From assembly GCA_022562275.1 (NCBI GenBank), contig JADFPP010000004.1, positions 1-64,000 of the forward strand: 64,000 nt of DNA, read 5' to 3'. Under the pieces are notes generated by a model. That model saw only the letters and a program-made list of their open reading frames with translations. It was not told where the DNA came from and did not search any database. Shown here piece by piece: positions 9,243 through 18,457 of the stretch. Both the position numbers and the translations under genes were made by a program. The first letter of the stretch is position 1. Each line of letters starts with the position of its first letter. Source of the DNA: Bacteroidota bacterium (GTDB lineage: Bacteria > Bacteroidota > Ignavibacteria > Ignavibacteriales > Ignavibacteriaceae).

Positions 9243-11150
9243 ATGACGATAGACAAGAACATTAAAGAAATACGAATGAATAAAATTTTCAGCGGGGTTA
9301 GTGATTCAGAAATTGATTCTCTTATTAATCCGAATAATTTACTACATATAAATGAAGGAGACGTGATTTATCAGACTGGTGACGATACGAATGAACTATA
9401 TTTATTGCTGCGGGGTAATGTTAAAATAAAGTTCCCTTCTCACAACTATATTAGCAATAAGATTTTCAATGATTTCTTCGGGGAGAAAGAGCTATTTGAA
9501 AATACTCGCAGAAATTCATCTGCAGTTGCCATTAATAATTGTCTTTTATACCTGGTTAAAAATAGTGATTTAGAATCTTTTTTTTCAAAATCACCTTCGA
9601 TTAAAAAGAACATTGAAACTCTCGGAGAATTAATAATTCCGGAAATACCTGTTAAATCAAGCGTCAAATTTGATATTGCAAACTCAATAAAACCGAGATC
9701 ATTTATAGCATCTGTAACGCACAAAGAAAATTTCCCTGAGTCTAAGAAAGAGAGCGAGAATAGAAACGTTAATGATATGAAAATGGAAATGATATCCCAA
9801 TCTATCAACGAAGAAATTCATAAAGATGATTTGGACTCCATTACTGCTGCCGATGCTAGTATTGAGGCGATTGAAAATAATGATCTTCATTTTGCTCTGC
9901 CCGACAATTCTGATATAAAAGAAGAAAGCAATACTGCTTTAGAAGAAAAGAAAAAAGAAGTTCCTGAACCTGAAAATAAAACTGAGCATATTAATTTTCA
10001 AAGTCTATTTGAACGCATAGATGTTATTCATACTCAGTTAACGCTTTACGATACAACAAAATCCATCATAAAAACATTCCGGGAGTTAACATCATCTGAA
10101 GCTGGTGAAATATACCGGATAAATGAAATTGCCGGTGAAATTAGAAAGTTCGCCAACGATAATAAAATAATAAAGGAGATTCAATTTAAATCCTCCGAAG
10201 GGCTTACCGGAACATGCGCCCTGCAAAGAAAAGTTCTTAATTTCGAAAACCCTGGAGAGGATAGCCGCTTCGTAGAAGAAATCGACCAGCCCGGAGATGC
10301 CGGATTAAAGAAGATAGTATACCTTCCTTTGATAAATGAACAAGAGGAAATTCTTGCCGTACTTCAACTAGCACGTAAAAATCAAAACTACTCGGATGAG
10401 GAAATCAAACAGTTAAAGTTGATAACAAAACAAGCTGCTATTGCAATTGAAAGAAGCAAGAAGCTTGAACAATTAATTGAGAAAGAAAAACAACAAGCAA
10501 ATGATCATATCGCGAAATTTTTAACAGAAAACATTTTAATTCCCATCTATATAATTAATCGCTATACATCTCTTTTAAACGGTGGTGAGTTTTCTCAGAA
10601 AATCAAAAATATAATATCATTACTTGAAAAACAGGCAAATTTGTTTTGGGATATTATTCAATCAACTTTCGATTATAACAAAATTGATTTCGTATTAAGT
10701 TTCGAAAAAGTTAGTATTAATTCGTATTTGGATAGTATAATCGAACTACTTTCGGAATATTGCGATTCAAGAAATGTAAATCTGTTTAAGAAAACCGGCG
10801 ATGATGCAAAAGTGAATATTGACCCTGGTAAACTTTTCATGGCAATATACCAGATTATAAAAAATGGTTGCGACGTGACGAAAGCAAATGGTAAATTATT
10901 TATAAGTACTGATAAAAAGGAAGGTTACTTGCAAATATATGTGAAGGATTCGGGAAAAGGAATACCGGATGAGGATAAAGATCAAATTTTCATAACCAGT
11001 TATTCTGAAAGTAAGGGGAGAAACAAACTTGGTTTAGCTATCTCCAAAAAAATTATTGATTTGCATGGAGGACAAATAACGTTTTCCAGTAAAATAAATA
11101 AAGGCACTACTTTCACAATCCACATTCCGATTATTACTGATGCAGAGTAA
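9243..11150 (+). CDS. cyclic-nucleotide-binding / GAF / histidine-kinase-type ATPase sensor lacking the usual phospho-acceptor His
   Basis: 635 residues. Residues about 15-125 form a cNMP-binding (CRP-like) domain (GDVIYQTGDDTNELYLLLRG). An acidic, low-complexity linker covers about 130-255. A GAF domain lies at about 265-410. A helical segment at about 420-500 stands where a HisKA dimerisation domain would be, but it reads FLTENILIPIYIINRY instead of an SHELRTPL-type box. The HATPase domain (about 515-632) keeps the N-box (IIKNGCD), DSGKGIP and LGLAISKKI. Autophosphorylation on the usual His therefore looks impossible; it may act as an ATP-dependent scaffold or phosphorylate elsewhere. The start ATG at 9243 lacks a strong RBS. 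Confidence 0.8.
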   Translation: MTIDKNIKEIRMNKIFSGVSDSEIDSLINPNNLLHINEGDVIYQTGDDTNELYLLLRGNVKIKFPSHNYISNKIFNDFFGEKELFENTRRNSSAVAINNCLLYLVKNSDLESFFSKSPSIKKNIETLGELIIPEIPVKSSVKFDIANSIKPRSFIASVTHKENFPESKKESENRNVNDMKMEMISQSINEEIHKDDLDSITAADASIEAIENNDLHFALPDNSDIKEESNTALEEKKKEVPEPENKTEHINFQSLFERIDVIHTQLTLYDTTKSIIKTFRELTSSEAGEIYRINEIAGEIRKFANDNKIIKEIQFKSSEGLTGTCALQRKVLNFENPGEDSRFVEEIDQPGDAGLKKIVYLPLINEQEEILAVLQLARKNQNYSDEEIKQLKLITKQAAIAIERSKKLEQLIEKEKQQANDHIAKFLTENILIPIYIINRYTSLLNGGEFSQKIKNIISLLEKQANLFWDIIQSTFDYNKIDFVLSFEKVSINSYLDSIIELLSEYCDSRNVNLFKKTGDDAKVNIDPGKLFMAIYQIIKNGCDVTKANGKLFISTDKKEGYLQIYVKDSGKGIPDEDKDQIFITSYSESKGRNKLGLAISKKIIDLHGGQITFSSKINKGTTFTIHIPIITDAE

Positions 11151-11196
11151 ACAATAATAGTGATGTTTATGTGCTGCATATTAAGTTATGAAACGA

Positions 11197-11277
11197 GTCC
11201 CGATGAACCTGCCTGTCCGGTAAGCAGGTCGGGACGAGTTCCATATGACCAATACAAGAAATTCCGCCGGAGGCGGA
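11197..11277. repeat. REP-like palindromes upstream of miaA
   Basis: A nested hairpin (outer arm GTCCCGA/TCGGGAC, inner CCTGC/GCAGG, 11197-11235) is followed by a second palindrome TCCGCC-GGA-GGCGGA (11263-11277). GC content is far above the surroundings. A 14-base stretch beginning just before it (ATGAAACGAGTCCC) recurs, inverted, near 52830. These look like dispersed non-coding repeats. Confidence 0.6.
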
Positions 11278-11290
11278 CAAGTATAAACAT

Positions 11291-12217
11291 ATGAAATTCG
11301 AATTAATTACCATCCTTGGACCAACTGCTACAGGAAAAACTAAATTAGCGGCTCATCTGGCATACCAATTAAATGGTGAAATTATCTCGGCGGATTCACG
11401 GCAGGTTTATAAATTCATGGACATCGGTACAGGTAAAGATTTAACTGATTATGTTATAGATGGTAATACCGTTCCGTTTCATCTGATTAATATTGTTGAA
11501 CCAACCGGGGAGTATAATCTGTATAACTTCCAAATGGATTTTTACAAGGAATTTAAAAAAATTAAAAATAATGGGAAAATCCCGTTTCTTACAGGCGGCT
11601 CAGGTTTATATTTAAGTTCAATCTTACAGAATTATAAATTAAAACGGGCAGATAATTCAGAAGAAAAAATAAATGAGTTAAATAATCTTTCTGAAAAAGA
11701 ACTGCGTAAAATTCTATTAAGTTTAAAACCAAAGCAGCATAACATTACTGATCTGATTGATAAAGAAAGAATAATAAAAGCAATCTTAATTGAAGAGACT
11801 GATAATAAAAATATTAGCAAGGCTTACTGTTCGATTTCATCATTGAACATTGGAATTAAATTTGAACGAGGCGAAATAAATAAACGTATAACCAAAAGAT
11901 TGAAGAAAAGATTTGATGAGGGGATGATTGAAGAAGTAAGTAATCTTTTAAATATGGGTATTACTCACGATAAGCTGGCATTTTTCGGATTGGAGTATAA
12001 ATATGTTAGTCTATATCTGCTCGGCGACTTAAACTTTAATGATATGTTTCAAAAACTGAACAGTGCAATACACAAATTTGCAAAAAAGCAGATGACCTGG
12101 TTCAGAAAAATGGAACGTGAAGGTGTTAATATTAATTGGTTTGATGGTAATGATTACAACCGGATTTTAACTTTAATCGAAAAGAACTTCGTAGCGGATG
12201 CAAAACCTACCGGATAA
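11291..12217 (+). CDS. miaA: tRNA dimethylallyltransferase
   Basis: Adds a dimethylallyl group to A37 of tRNAs that read codons starting with U. 308 residues, normal length. The N-terminal P-loop GPTATGKT (about residues 9-16) is followed by SADSRQVYKFMDIGTGK, the LTGGSGLYL substrate-tunnel motif and the C-terminal MTWFRKM region. All are characteristic of MiaA. Its last 20 bases overlap the following glycosyltransferase gene, so the two are translated together. REP-like palindromes lie just upstream. Confidence 0.95.
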   Translation: MKFELITILGPTATGKTKLAAHLAYQLNGEIISADSRQVYKFMDIGTGKDLTDYVIDGNTVPFHLINIVEPTGEYNLYNFQMDFYKEFKKIKNNGKIPFLTGGSGLYLSSILQNYKLKRADNSEEKINELNNLSEKELRKILLSLKPKQHNITDLIDKERIIKAILIEETDNKNISKAYCSISSLNIGIKFERGEINKRITKRLKKRFDEGMIEEVSNLLNMGITHDKLAFFGLEYKYVSLYLLGDLNFNDMFQKLNSAIHKFAKKQMTWFRKMEREGVNINWFDGNDYNRILTLIEKNFVADAKPTG

Positions 12218-13526
12218 TGTAATCACATTCTTAAATCAGAATGCTTTAAAGGATTATAATATTGAATGGCAGAGCAAAAAAGGAATTAGTAATGTAATCG
12301 TAATTCCTGCAATTGCCGAATATGATAATATAAAGGTTTTAATAGCTCTTCTTTCACAAAATGATTTCACTTACTTTACATCATCTTTAGTTTTATTTGT
12401 GATTAATAATTCACTTTCTTCCAACACCGAAGTGACGGCAGATAATCTGAAAAGCCTGAATCTGTTATACTCAATTATTGATTCAAATAGTAATGATGGA
12501 TTTGCTGCAGAGATTATACGATCTGGCTTACAAGTTGGATTAATAGATGCTTCATCGAACGGCAGAGAACTTAATACTAAACATAGCGGTGTTGGTTTAG
12601 CAAGAAAGATAGGGATGGATCTTGCGCTTACTGTGTTTGATTATTCAACCGAGACAAATAAACTGATCATCTGCCTTGATGCTGATTGCAAAGTGCCTCC
12701 TAATTATCTAACGCGGGTAATTACTGACTTTAATAAAAATAACTATTCAGTAGCAATTATAAACTATGAACATAAGATTGATGGGAATGATATAAACAGT
12801 GCTGCAATAATTTGTTATGAAATATACTTGCGATATTATGTGGTTGGATTAGAATATGCGGAATCACTTTATGCATTTGATACTATCGGCTCAACTATTG
12901 TTTGTGATCACAATGCATATATAAAAGCAGGTGGAATGAACAAGCGAAAAGCAGCTGAGGATTTTTACTTTTTAGAAAAACTTTCTAAAAATTTTAAAAT
13001 TGGTAAGATTAATTCAACAACTGTTTTTCCATCTAATAGAAGTTCATGGCGGGTGCCATTTGGTACCGGGCAGCGTGTAACAAGGTTCATTGCTAATATT
13101 AGAAATGAATATTTATTACTTAATCCTTCCGTATTCGAAATCTTAAAGGATTGGCTGATGATATACAATTCGGATGAATTTATTGATCCACAGATTTTAT
13201 TAAATCGGTCAAATGAAATACATGCCGAACTTTATAACTTTCTGTTACTAAATAATTATACCGCACAATGGAAAAAGATTTTAAGTAACACGAAATCTGA
13301 CAAGCAGTTACAACATCAGAAGAAAATTTGGTTCGATGGTTTTAAAACTTTAAAGCTTATTCATCATTTGCGGGATACTGCTTTTCCCGAAGTAAATATG
13401 TTCGATGCATTGGATTCATTTTTTATTAAATTAGGAATAAATATTTTGATTAATAGAAATGGTAAAGCGATCCCTGAAATAGATATTCAAAAAGAATATC
13501 TTTATATACTTAGAAACTTAAGTTGA
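12198..13526 (+). CDS. family 2-like glycosyltransferase, soluble
   Basis: 442 residues. The N-terminal half has a GT-A pattern: VIVIPAIAEYDNI (nucleotide-sugar-binding start), a DXD-type acidic site in IICLDADCK (about residues 155-163), then AGGMN and an AEDFYFLEKL acceptor/base motif. The last 150 residues are helical and unassigned. It shares 20 bases with miaA, and a terminator-like hairpin in the MITE-like element follows. Substrate unknown. No polysaccharide cluster surrounds it, so the coupling to miaA may be only positional. Confidence 0.75.
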   Translation: MQNLPDNVITFLNQNALKDYNIEWQSKKGISNVIVIPAIAEYDNIKVLIALLSQNDFTYFTSSLVLFVINNSLSSNTEVTADNLKSLNLLYSIIDSNSNDGFAAEIIRSGLQVGLIDASSNGRELNTKHSGVGLARKIGMDLALTVFDYSTETNKLIICLDADCKVPPNYLTRVITDFNKNNYSVAIINYEHKIDGNDINSAAIICYEIYLRYYVVGLEYAESLYAFDTIGSTIVCDHNAYIKAGGMNKRKAAEDFYFLEKLSKNFKIGKINSTTVFPSNRSSWRVPFGTGQRVTRFIANIRNEYLLLNPSVFEILKDWLMIYNSDEFIDPQILLNRSNEIHAELYNFLLLNNYTAQWKKILSNTKSDKQLQHQKKIWFDGFKTLKLIHHLRDTAFPEVNMFDALDSFFIKLGINILINRNGKAIPEIDIQKEYLYILRNLS

Positions 13527-13535
13527 TCAGTCGTT

Positions 13536-13692
13536 TTGATAAACTGTTACGCCTGAGGCGTACAGGTAAAACGGTTAGAAAAGACTTTTTTGTTTCAGAA
13601 ACCCACGACTTAAGTCGTGGGTTACCTAATAACCAAATTAATAATTTAACCGTTTCTCCGAAGGAGTCCATTTGACAACGGTTTTTTATCAA
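13536..13692. repeat. 157-bp MITE-like palindromic element
   Basis: The ends are inverted copies of TTGATAAA followed by related arms that each carry a small hairpin (ACGCC-TGA-GGCGT at 13549-13561; CTCC-GAA-GGAG at 13656-13666) and then AAACGGTTA in both. The centre is a perfect 24-bp palindrome (13600-13623, arm AACCCACGACTT). The element has no coding potential. It sits between the glycosyltransferase stop and the FAD oxidase gene and also supplies a terminator. Confidence 0.65.
13648..13687 (+). terminator. rho-independent terminator after the miaA-glycosyltransferase pair
   Basis: Arms AACCGTT (13648-13654) and AACGGTT (13677-13683) enclose a small CTCC/GGAG hairpin and run directly into six T residues (13682-13687). 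Confidence 0.6.
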
Positions 13693-13754
13693 CAAAAAGA
13701 TTATCTGGTCAACTTATTTGATAGCGACTCAATCCACAAATCACAACAAAAAGA

Positions 13755-15227
13755 ATGATAATTAAAACCAAACAGGATGAAATTCAAAATTATTTAATTG
13801 ATGCTTCCAACACAAAAGGATTCTGCGATGCGGTTTATATTCCGGAAAATGTTTTCGAGGTGGCAGAAGTTATTAAGGAAGCAAACGAAAAAAAACAATC
13901 AGTTACAATTTCGGGAAACGGAACCGGATTAACAGGTGCCAGAGTTCCGCAGGGAGGAATTGTTATCTCCACAGAAAAGCTTAACAAAATAATTGAGATA
14001 AACACAAAAGAATACTTTGCAATCGTAGAACCGGGAGTGCTGCTTTCTGAATTACAGGATGCTGTGAAATCAAAAGGATTGCTGTATCCGCCTGATCCTA
14101 CAGAGCCTAATTGCTTTATTGGCGGAACGGTTGCCACTAATGCATCCGGCGCAAGAACTTTTAAATATGGTCCTACAAGAGATTACGTTGAAGAATTAGA
14201 AATAATACTGCCTGGTGGAGATTTTCTTAATCTGAATAGAGGAGAAAATTTTGCAGATGATCTTTCCTTATCGTTAAAAACATCTTCCGGAAAAGATATT
14301 AAATTAACACTCCCTGATTACGAAATGCCGAAAACAAAAAACGCTTCGGGATATTTTTGCAAACGTAATATGGATGCAATTGATCTGTTCATTGGTTCGG
14401 AGGGGACGTTAGGCGTAATAACAAAGATTAAATCAAAGTTGTTACCTATGCCTGCTGAAGTGATCTCATGCATTTTGTTTTTCGAATCTGAAAAAAGTGC
14501 CTTGAATTTTTTAACAAAAGCACGGGATAAATCTTACCGAACACGGGCTGTGAACAAGAACGATAGTATAGATGCCGCCGCATTGGAATTTTTTGATGAA
14601 AACTCATTAAACTTTTTAGTAAACGATTATTCAAACATTCCGCCCAATGCAAAAGCGGCTGTGTGGTTTGAACAGCAATGTAAAGAGAACGAAGATATTT
14701 TACTTGAACAATGGACAGATCTGTTTTTAGAGTATGGCGGAAAAGAAGAAGATGCCTGGTTTGCACTTACTGAAAAAGATAAAGAGAATATTATCGGATT
14801 CAGACATACAATTTCCACAAACGTAAATGAATACATTACATTAAACAATTTTCGAAAGCTCGGAACAGATGTTGCGGTGCCGGATGAAAAACTTATCGAT
14901 TTTTATTATGCTATTAAAAAGGATGTAGAAGAAAAGAAATTAGACTATGTTATTTATGGTCATTTGGGTAATTCACACCTTCATCTTAATATGCTGCCCA
15001 AAACGGAAGAAGAATTTACAGTGGGCAAATTACTCTACAAAAATATATGCAACCGTGCTATTAATCTGGGTGGTACATTTTCAGCCGAACACGGAGTTGG
15101 GAAAAATAAAACAGAATATCTTGTAGAAATGTATGGGCAAGAAAATGTAAACAAAATGAGAATGCTTAAAAAGACTCTCGACCCTAATTATATTTTGGGG
15201 GTGGGGAATATTTTTGAAAAAGAGTAA
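13755..15227 (+). CDS. FAD-linked oxidase, GlcD/D-lactate dehydrogenase type
   Basis: 490 residues. Residues about 15-215 form an FAD-binding type 4 (PCMH) domain: SGNGTGLTGARVPQGG, YPPDPTE, GGTVATNASGARTFKYG. Residues about 235-488 form the FAD-oxidase C domain, with GHLGNSHLHLN and the closing AEHGVGKNK. It should oxidise a 2-hydroxy acid such as D-lactate or glycolate and pass electrons to the quinone pool or another partner. No GlcE/GlcF or iron-sulfur partner is adjacent, so the electron acceptor is uncertain. It converges on cysS with only 30 bases between the stops. Confidence 0.87.
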   Translation: MIIKTKQDEIQNYLIDASNTKGFCDAVYIPENVFEVAEVIKEANEKKQSVTISGNGTGLTGARVPQGGIVISTEKLNKIIEINTKEYFAIVEPGVLLSELQDAVKSKGLLYPPDPTEPNCFIGGTVATNASGARTFKYGPTRDYVEELEIILPGGDFLNLNRGENFADDLSLSLKTSSGKDIKLTLPDYEMPKTKNASGYFCKRNMDAIDLFIGSEGTLGVITKIKSKLLPMPAEVISCILFFESEKSALNFLTKARDKSYRTRAVNKNDSIDAAALEFFDENSLNFLVNDYSNIPPNAKAAVWFEQQCKENEDILLEQWTDLFLEYGGKEEDAWFALTEKDKENIIGFRHTISTNVNEYITLNNFRKLGTDVAVPDEKLIDFYYAIKKDVEEKKLDYVIYGHLGNSHLHLNMLPKTEEEFTVGKLLYKNICNRAINLGGTFSAEHGVGKNKTEYLVEMYGQENVNKMRMLKKTLDPNYILGVGNIFEKE

Positions 15228-15257
15228 TTCTGATTTTTTGAATATCACAAAAAATAA

Positions 15258-16676
15258 CTATTTAACAAATTTATAAGTTGTACCTTCTTTAGAATCTTTA
15301 AGTTCAACACCAAGAGCTTTTAATTCATCCCTTATTTTATCTGCCAGAGCATAATCCTTTTTTTCCTTTGCATCTTTTCTCTTATCAATCATTTGTCGAA
15401 TAAAATTTACATCGAGATCCTTATTTGCAGATTTATCCTCAACATCAAAATTAATAATTCCCAAAACATCTACTGCTGTTCTTTCTAAAAATAATTTTAC
15501 TTTTTTATAAAATTCAGTATTAATATTTTCATTCTCAGCTATTGTACGGTTTACTTCTTTTACAAAATCAAATATTACTGCAACCGCCTGAGCTGTGTTA
15601 AAATCATCATCCATTGCAGCAATAAATTTATCTTCATACTGCTTTATATCTATTTCAGGTATAACCCTATTGGTTTGGTTTTTACTTAATTCCAGGTTTA
15701 TTTTATCAACAAGATTTTCAAACTTTTCCAGTCCTTTCTCAGCACCAGCAAGCAGTTCATCACTAAAATTCAATGGACCACGATAATATGCCTGCGTAAA
15801 AAATAATCTTATTGCTTCAGCAGAATATCTTTTCAGCACATCCCTTGCTGTAAAGAAATTGCCAAGAGACTTAGACATTTTTTCGTTTTCAATATTTAAA
15901 AATCCAAAATGAAGCCAGTATTTAACAAACGGTTTATCATTTAATACGACACTCTGTGCAATTTCGTTTTCGTGATGCGGGAAAATAAGATCGTTACCCC
16001 CGGCATGTATATCAAAATATTCTCCGAGGTGTTTGCAGCTCATTGCAGAACACTCGATGTGCCAGCCGGGTCTGCCTTTGCCCCATTTACTATCCCAATA
16101 CGGCTCGCCGGACTTTGCTTTTTTCCAGAGTGCAAAATCCAAGGGATTTTTCTTCTCTTCATTTATTTCTATTCTTGCACCAGAAATCAGATCATCAATA
16201 TTTTTTCCGCTTAAATTTCCATACTCTTTAAATTTTGATACATCATAAAATACATTACCATCAACATTATATGCATATCCTTTCTTCTCCAATGATTCTA
16301 TCATTTCAATAATATCCTCCATATGTTCTGTAGCTTTCGGATATATATCAGCCCTCTTCATTTTCAGTTTAGCATAGTCTTCAAAGAAGGCATTTGCATA
16401 CTTTTCTGCGAACGATTTGTAATTGCTCTGCTCTTCATTAGCTTTTTTAATGATCTTATCATCAATATCTGTAATATTCATCGCATAGGTTACTTTATAT
16501 CCGCTATATTCAATATATCTTCTCACAATATCAGCCATAATAAATGAGCGCGCATTGCCGATGTGAAAATAGTCATAAACGGTAGGTCCGCAAACATACA
16601 TTTTCACTTCCCGTGGATTTATCGGTTCAAATAGTTCCTTTTTCTTGCTAAGCGTGTTATAAATTGATAGCATCAA
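15258..16676 (-). CDS. cysS: cysteinyl-tRNA synthetase
   Basis: Charges tRNA-Cys. 472 residues, the usual length. Zinc-binding Cys in MYVCGPTVYD, HIGH-type HIGNARS (about residues 37-43), the GWHIECSAM and HAGGNDLIFPHHENEIAQS zinc/substrate motifs and KMSKSLGN (about 268-275) are all present. The C-terminal anticodon region has KDYALADKIRDELKALG. Two adjacent ATGs (16676 and 16673) can start it. It lies 116 bases downstream of the pseudouridine synthase on the same strand, so it may be part of that run or have its own promoter. Confidence 0.97.
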   Translation of the reverse strand: MMLSIYNTLSKKKELFEPINPREVKMYVCGPTVYDYFHIGNARSFIMADIVRRYIEYSGYKVTYAMNITDIDDKIIKKANEEQSNYKSFAEKYANAFFEDYAKLKMKRADIYPKATEHMEDIIEMIESLEKKGYAYNVDGNVFYDVSKFKEYGNLSGKNIDDLISGARIEINEEKKNPLDFALWKKAKSGEPYWDSKWGKGRPGWHIECSAMSCKHLGEYFDIHAGGNDLIFPHHENEIAQSVVLNDKPFVKYWLHFGFLNIENEKMSKSLGNFFTARDVLKRYSAEAIRLFFTQAYYRGPLNFSDELLAGAEKGLEKFENLVDKINLELSKNQTNRVIPEIDIKQYEDKFIAAMDDDFNTAQAVAVIFDFVKEVNRTIAENENINTEFYKKVKLFLERTAVDVLGIINFDVEDKSANKDLDVNFIRQMIDKRKDAKEKKDYALADKIRDELKALGVELKDSKEGTTYKFVK

Positions 16677-16792
16677 CTACTCCGGTCACATTCTATCCGA
16701 GCTTTATAAATATCAGTATGTGAATTAGTTGTCATTTTAAATTTATATAGTTGATTAAATAATTTCAATAATAAATATAATCATTATCGAAT

Positions 16793-17788
16793 TTACTTAT
16801 CAGAGAAAGGTTCAGATAGTTTGGCTATAAGAAGTTGAATATCATCAGGAAGATCCGAATGGAAACGCATCATTTTCCTTGTTTTAGGATGAATGAATCC
16901 CAAAGTTTTAGCATGTAAAGCCTGTCTTGTCATTATATCCAGAAGATCTTTCACATTGCTTTTTATCCCCGGAATATTAGATCCACTTTTTATTTGCCTG
17001 CCGCCGTAAGAGGCATCCCCAAAGACAGGCTTGCCAATGCTGGAAAGATGAACTCTTATCTGGTGTGTTCTGCCGGTTTTTAATTTCAGCTTTACGTATG
17101 ACGTGAATTCAAATTCTTTAATAACTTCGTAAAATGTAATTGCTGCCTTCCCTTCCACACTACTTACCGTGAACTTTTTTCTATCCTTTTTACTTCGTGT
17201 TATTAAAGATTCAATCTTTCCTTCAGTCTCATTGAATATACCCCAACAAACAGCATAATATTCTCTTTCAACGGTATGTTGTGCAAATTGTTCTGCAAGT
17301 TTTGCATGCGCCCAGTCTTCCTTTGCTACAACAAGCAGTCCGCTTGTATCTTTATCCAGGCGGTGTACAATTCCTGGCCTCCCCGGTTCATTTAAACTGC
17401 TTAGTTTTTGGGAATGATGGAGCAGCGCATTTACAAGTGTTCCGGTATAGTTTGCATACGCCGGATGAGCAACCATTCCTGCCGGTTTATTTACAACTAA
17501 CAGATATTCATCTTCGTAAATAATGTTAAGCGGAATGTCTTCCGGCTCGGCATCTTCCGGTCGTGGTGATATTGGTTGAACAGCTTCAATGATATCGGAT
17601 GGTTTTATATTATAATTTGATTTTACAACTGCCCCGTTCACAGTAACCAGTTTTGCTTCAATTAATTTTTGAACTTTAGACCGGGTGGCATTTTCAATAG
17701 AGTTTGCCAGGAAAATATCTATCCTCTCCTTCTTTTTTCCTTCAGGTATTTCAAAGCGATATTTTTTTTCATTTATCAGTTTGGTCAT
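16793..17788 (-). CDS. RluA/RluD-family 23S rRNA pseudouridine synthase
   Basis: 331 residues. An S4 RNA-binding domain (about 15-75; SKVQKLIEAKLVTVNG) precedes the RluA catalytic domain. The catalytic motif GIVHRLDKDTSGLLVVAK carries the essential Asp, and the C-terminal TGRTHQIRVHLSSIGKPVFGD is typical. Domain order and length fit RluD best, but RluA/C-type specificity cannot be excluded. Its start overlaps the end of the first lspA copy by 20 bases, showing it belongs to the same operon. Confidence 0.9.
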   Translation of the reverse strand: MTKLINEKKYRFEIPEGKKKERIDIFLANSIENATRSKVQKLIEAKLVTVNGAVVKSNYNIKPSDIIEAVQPISPRPEDAEPEDIPLNIIYEDEYLLVVNKPAGMVAHPAYANYTGTLVNALLHHSQKLSSLNEPGRPGIVHRLDKDTSGLLVVAKEDWAHAKLAEQFAQHTVEREYYAVCWGIFNETEGKIESLITRSKKDRKKFTVSSVEGKAAITFYEVIKEFEFTSYVKLKLKTGRTHQIRVHLSSIGKPVFGDASYGGRQIKSGSNIPGIKSNVKDLLDIMTRQALHAKTLGFIHPKTRKMMRFHSDLPDDIQLLIAKLSEPFSDK

Positions 17789-18449
17789 CTTCAGTTCGTC
17801 CGGCTAAATCATTTCCTGCATTCTTTTCATCATCCATAACTTCATTTAAATTGCCATTAATTTTTTCTGAGGTTGTTAACAATTCTTCATCAACTGGTTC
17901 AATCCCTTCTTTTGTATGATGTCTGTAAAATAATAACAAAATAAATACACCTATAGTTACAGATGCATCTGCTACATTGAAGATGGGCCATCTATCATAG
18001 TTCCGACCAAAAATTGTGAATTTAAAGAAATCGAAATCAAAGAAATCAACAACTTTCCCATAAAATATCGGGGCATAATCGTATATAATTCCATAAAAAG
18101 TACGATCAATTAAATTCCCTATTGCACCTCCCAAAATCATTGCAAGGGCAATACGCAGGCTTAATGATTTGTTTCTTTCTATATAAAGGTATACAAGCAA
18201 GCCAATACTGGCAATTAATGAAAATATAGAAATCCATAATTTAAACTCCGATCCCGGATTGAAACCGAAAGCCATACCTGGATTCTCGATAAATGTAATT
18301 TTAAATAAATTACCAATTACAGATATTGATTCACCCGGATACATCCCGGAAAATGAAAAATTTAAAAATGGAATCTTAATTCCTTTAATGTAGAATTTTG
18401 ATACCTGATCTATGAATATTACACCAAATGTAAAATATATTACGCGCAA
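17769..18449 (-). CDS. lspA: lipoprotein signal peptidase (signal peptidase II), copy A
   Basis: Cleaves prolipoprotein signal peptides in the inner membrane. 226 residues with four hydrophobic segments. The catalytic aspartates are present in GNLIDR and FNVADAS, and the NPGMAFG motif marks the family. It has a hydrophilic, acidic C-terminal tail of about 50 residues (from about 175) that the neighbouring copy lacks in this form. It lies 8 bases from the second lspA gene and overlaps the rluD-type gene. Confidence 0.9.
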   Translation of the reverse strand: MRVIYFTFGVIFIDQVSKFYIKGIKIPFLNFSFSGMYPGESISVIGNLFKITFIENPGMAFGFNPGSEFKLWISIFSLIASIGLLVYLYIERNKSLSLRIALAMILGGAIGNLIDRTFYGIIYDYAPIFYGKVVDFFDFDFFKFTIFGRNYDRWPIFNVADASVTIGVFILLLFYRHHTKEGIEPVDEELLTTSEKINGNLNEVMDDEKNAGNDLAGRTEDDQTDK

Positions 18450-18457
18450 TAATCCAC

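Noticed and set aside
13510-13695. 61-codon minus-strand open frame after the glycosyltransferase
   Set aside because: It covers exactly the MITE-like palindromic element and the end of the neighbouring gene. No coding signal.
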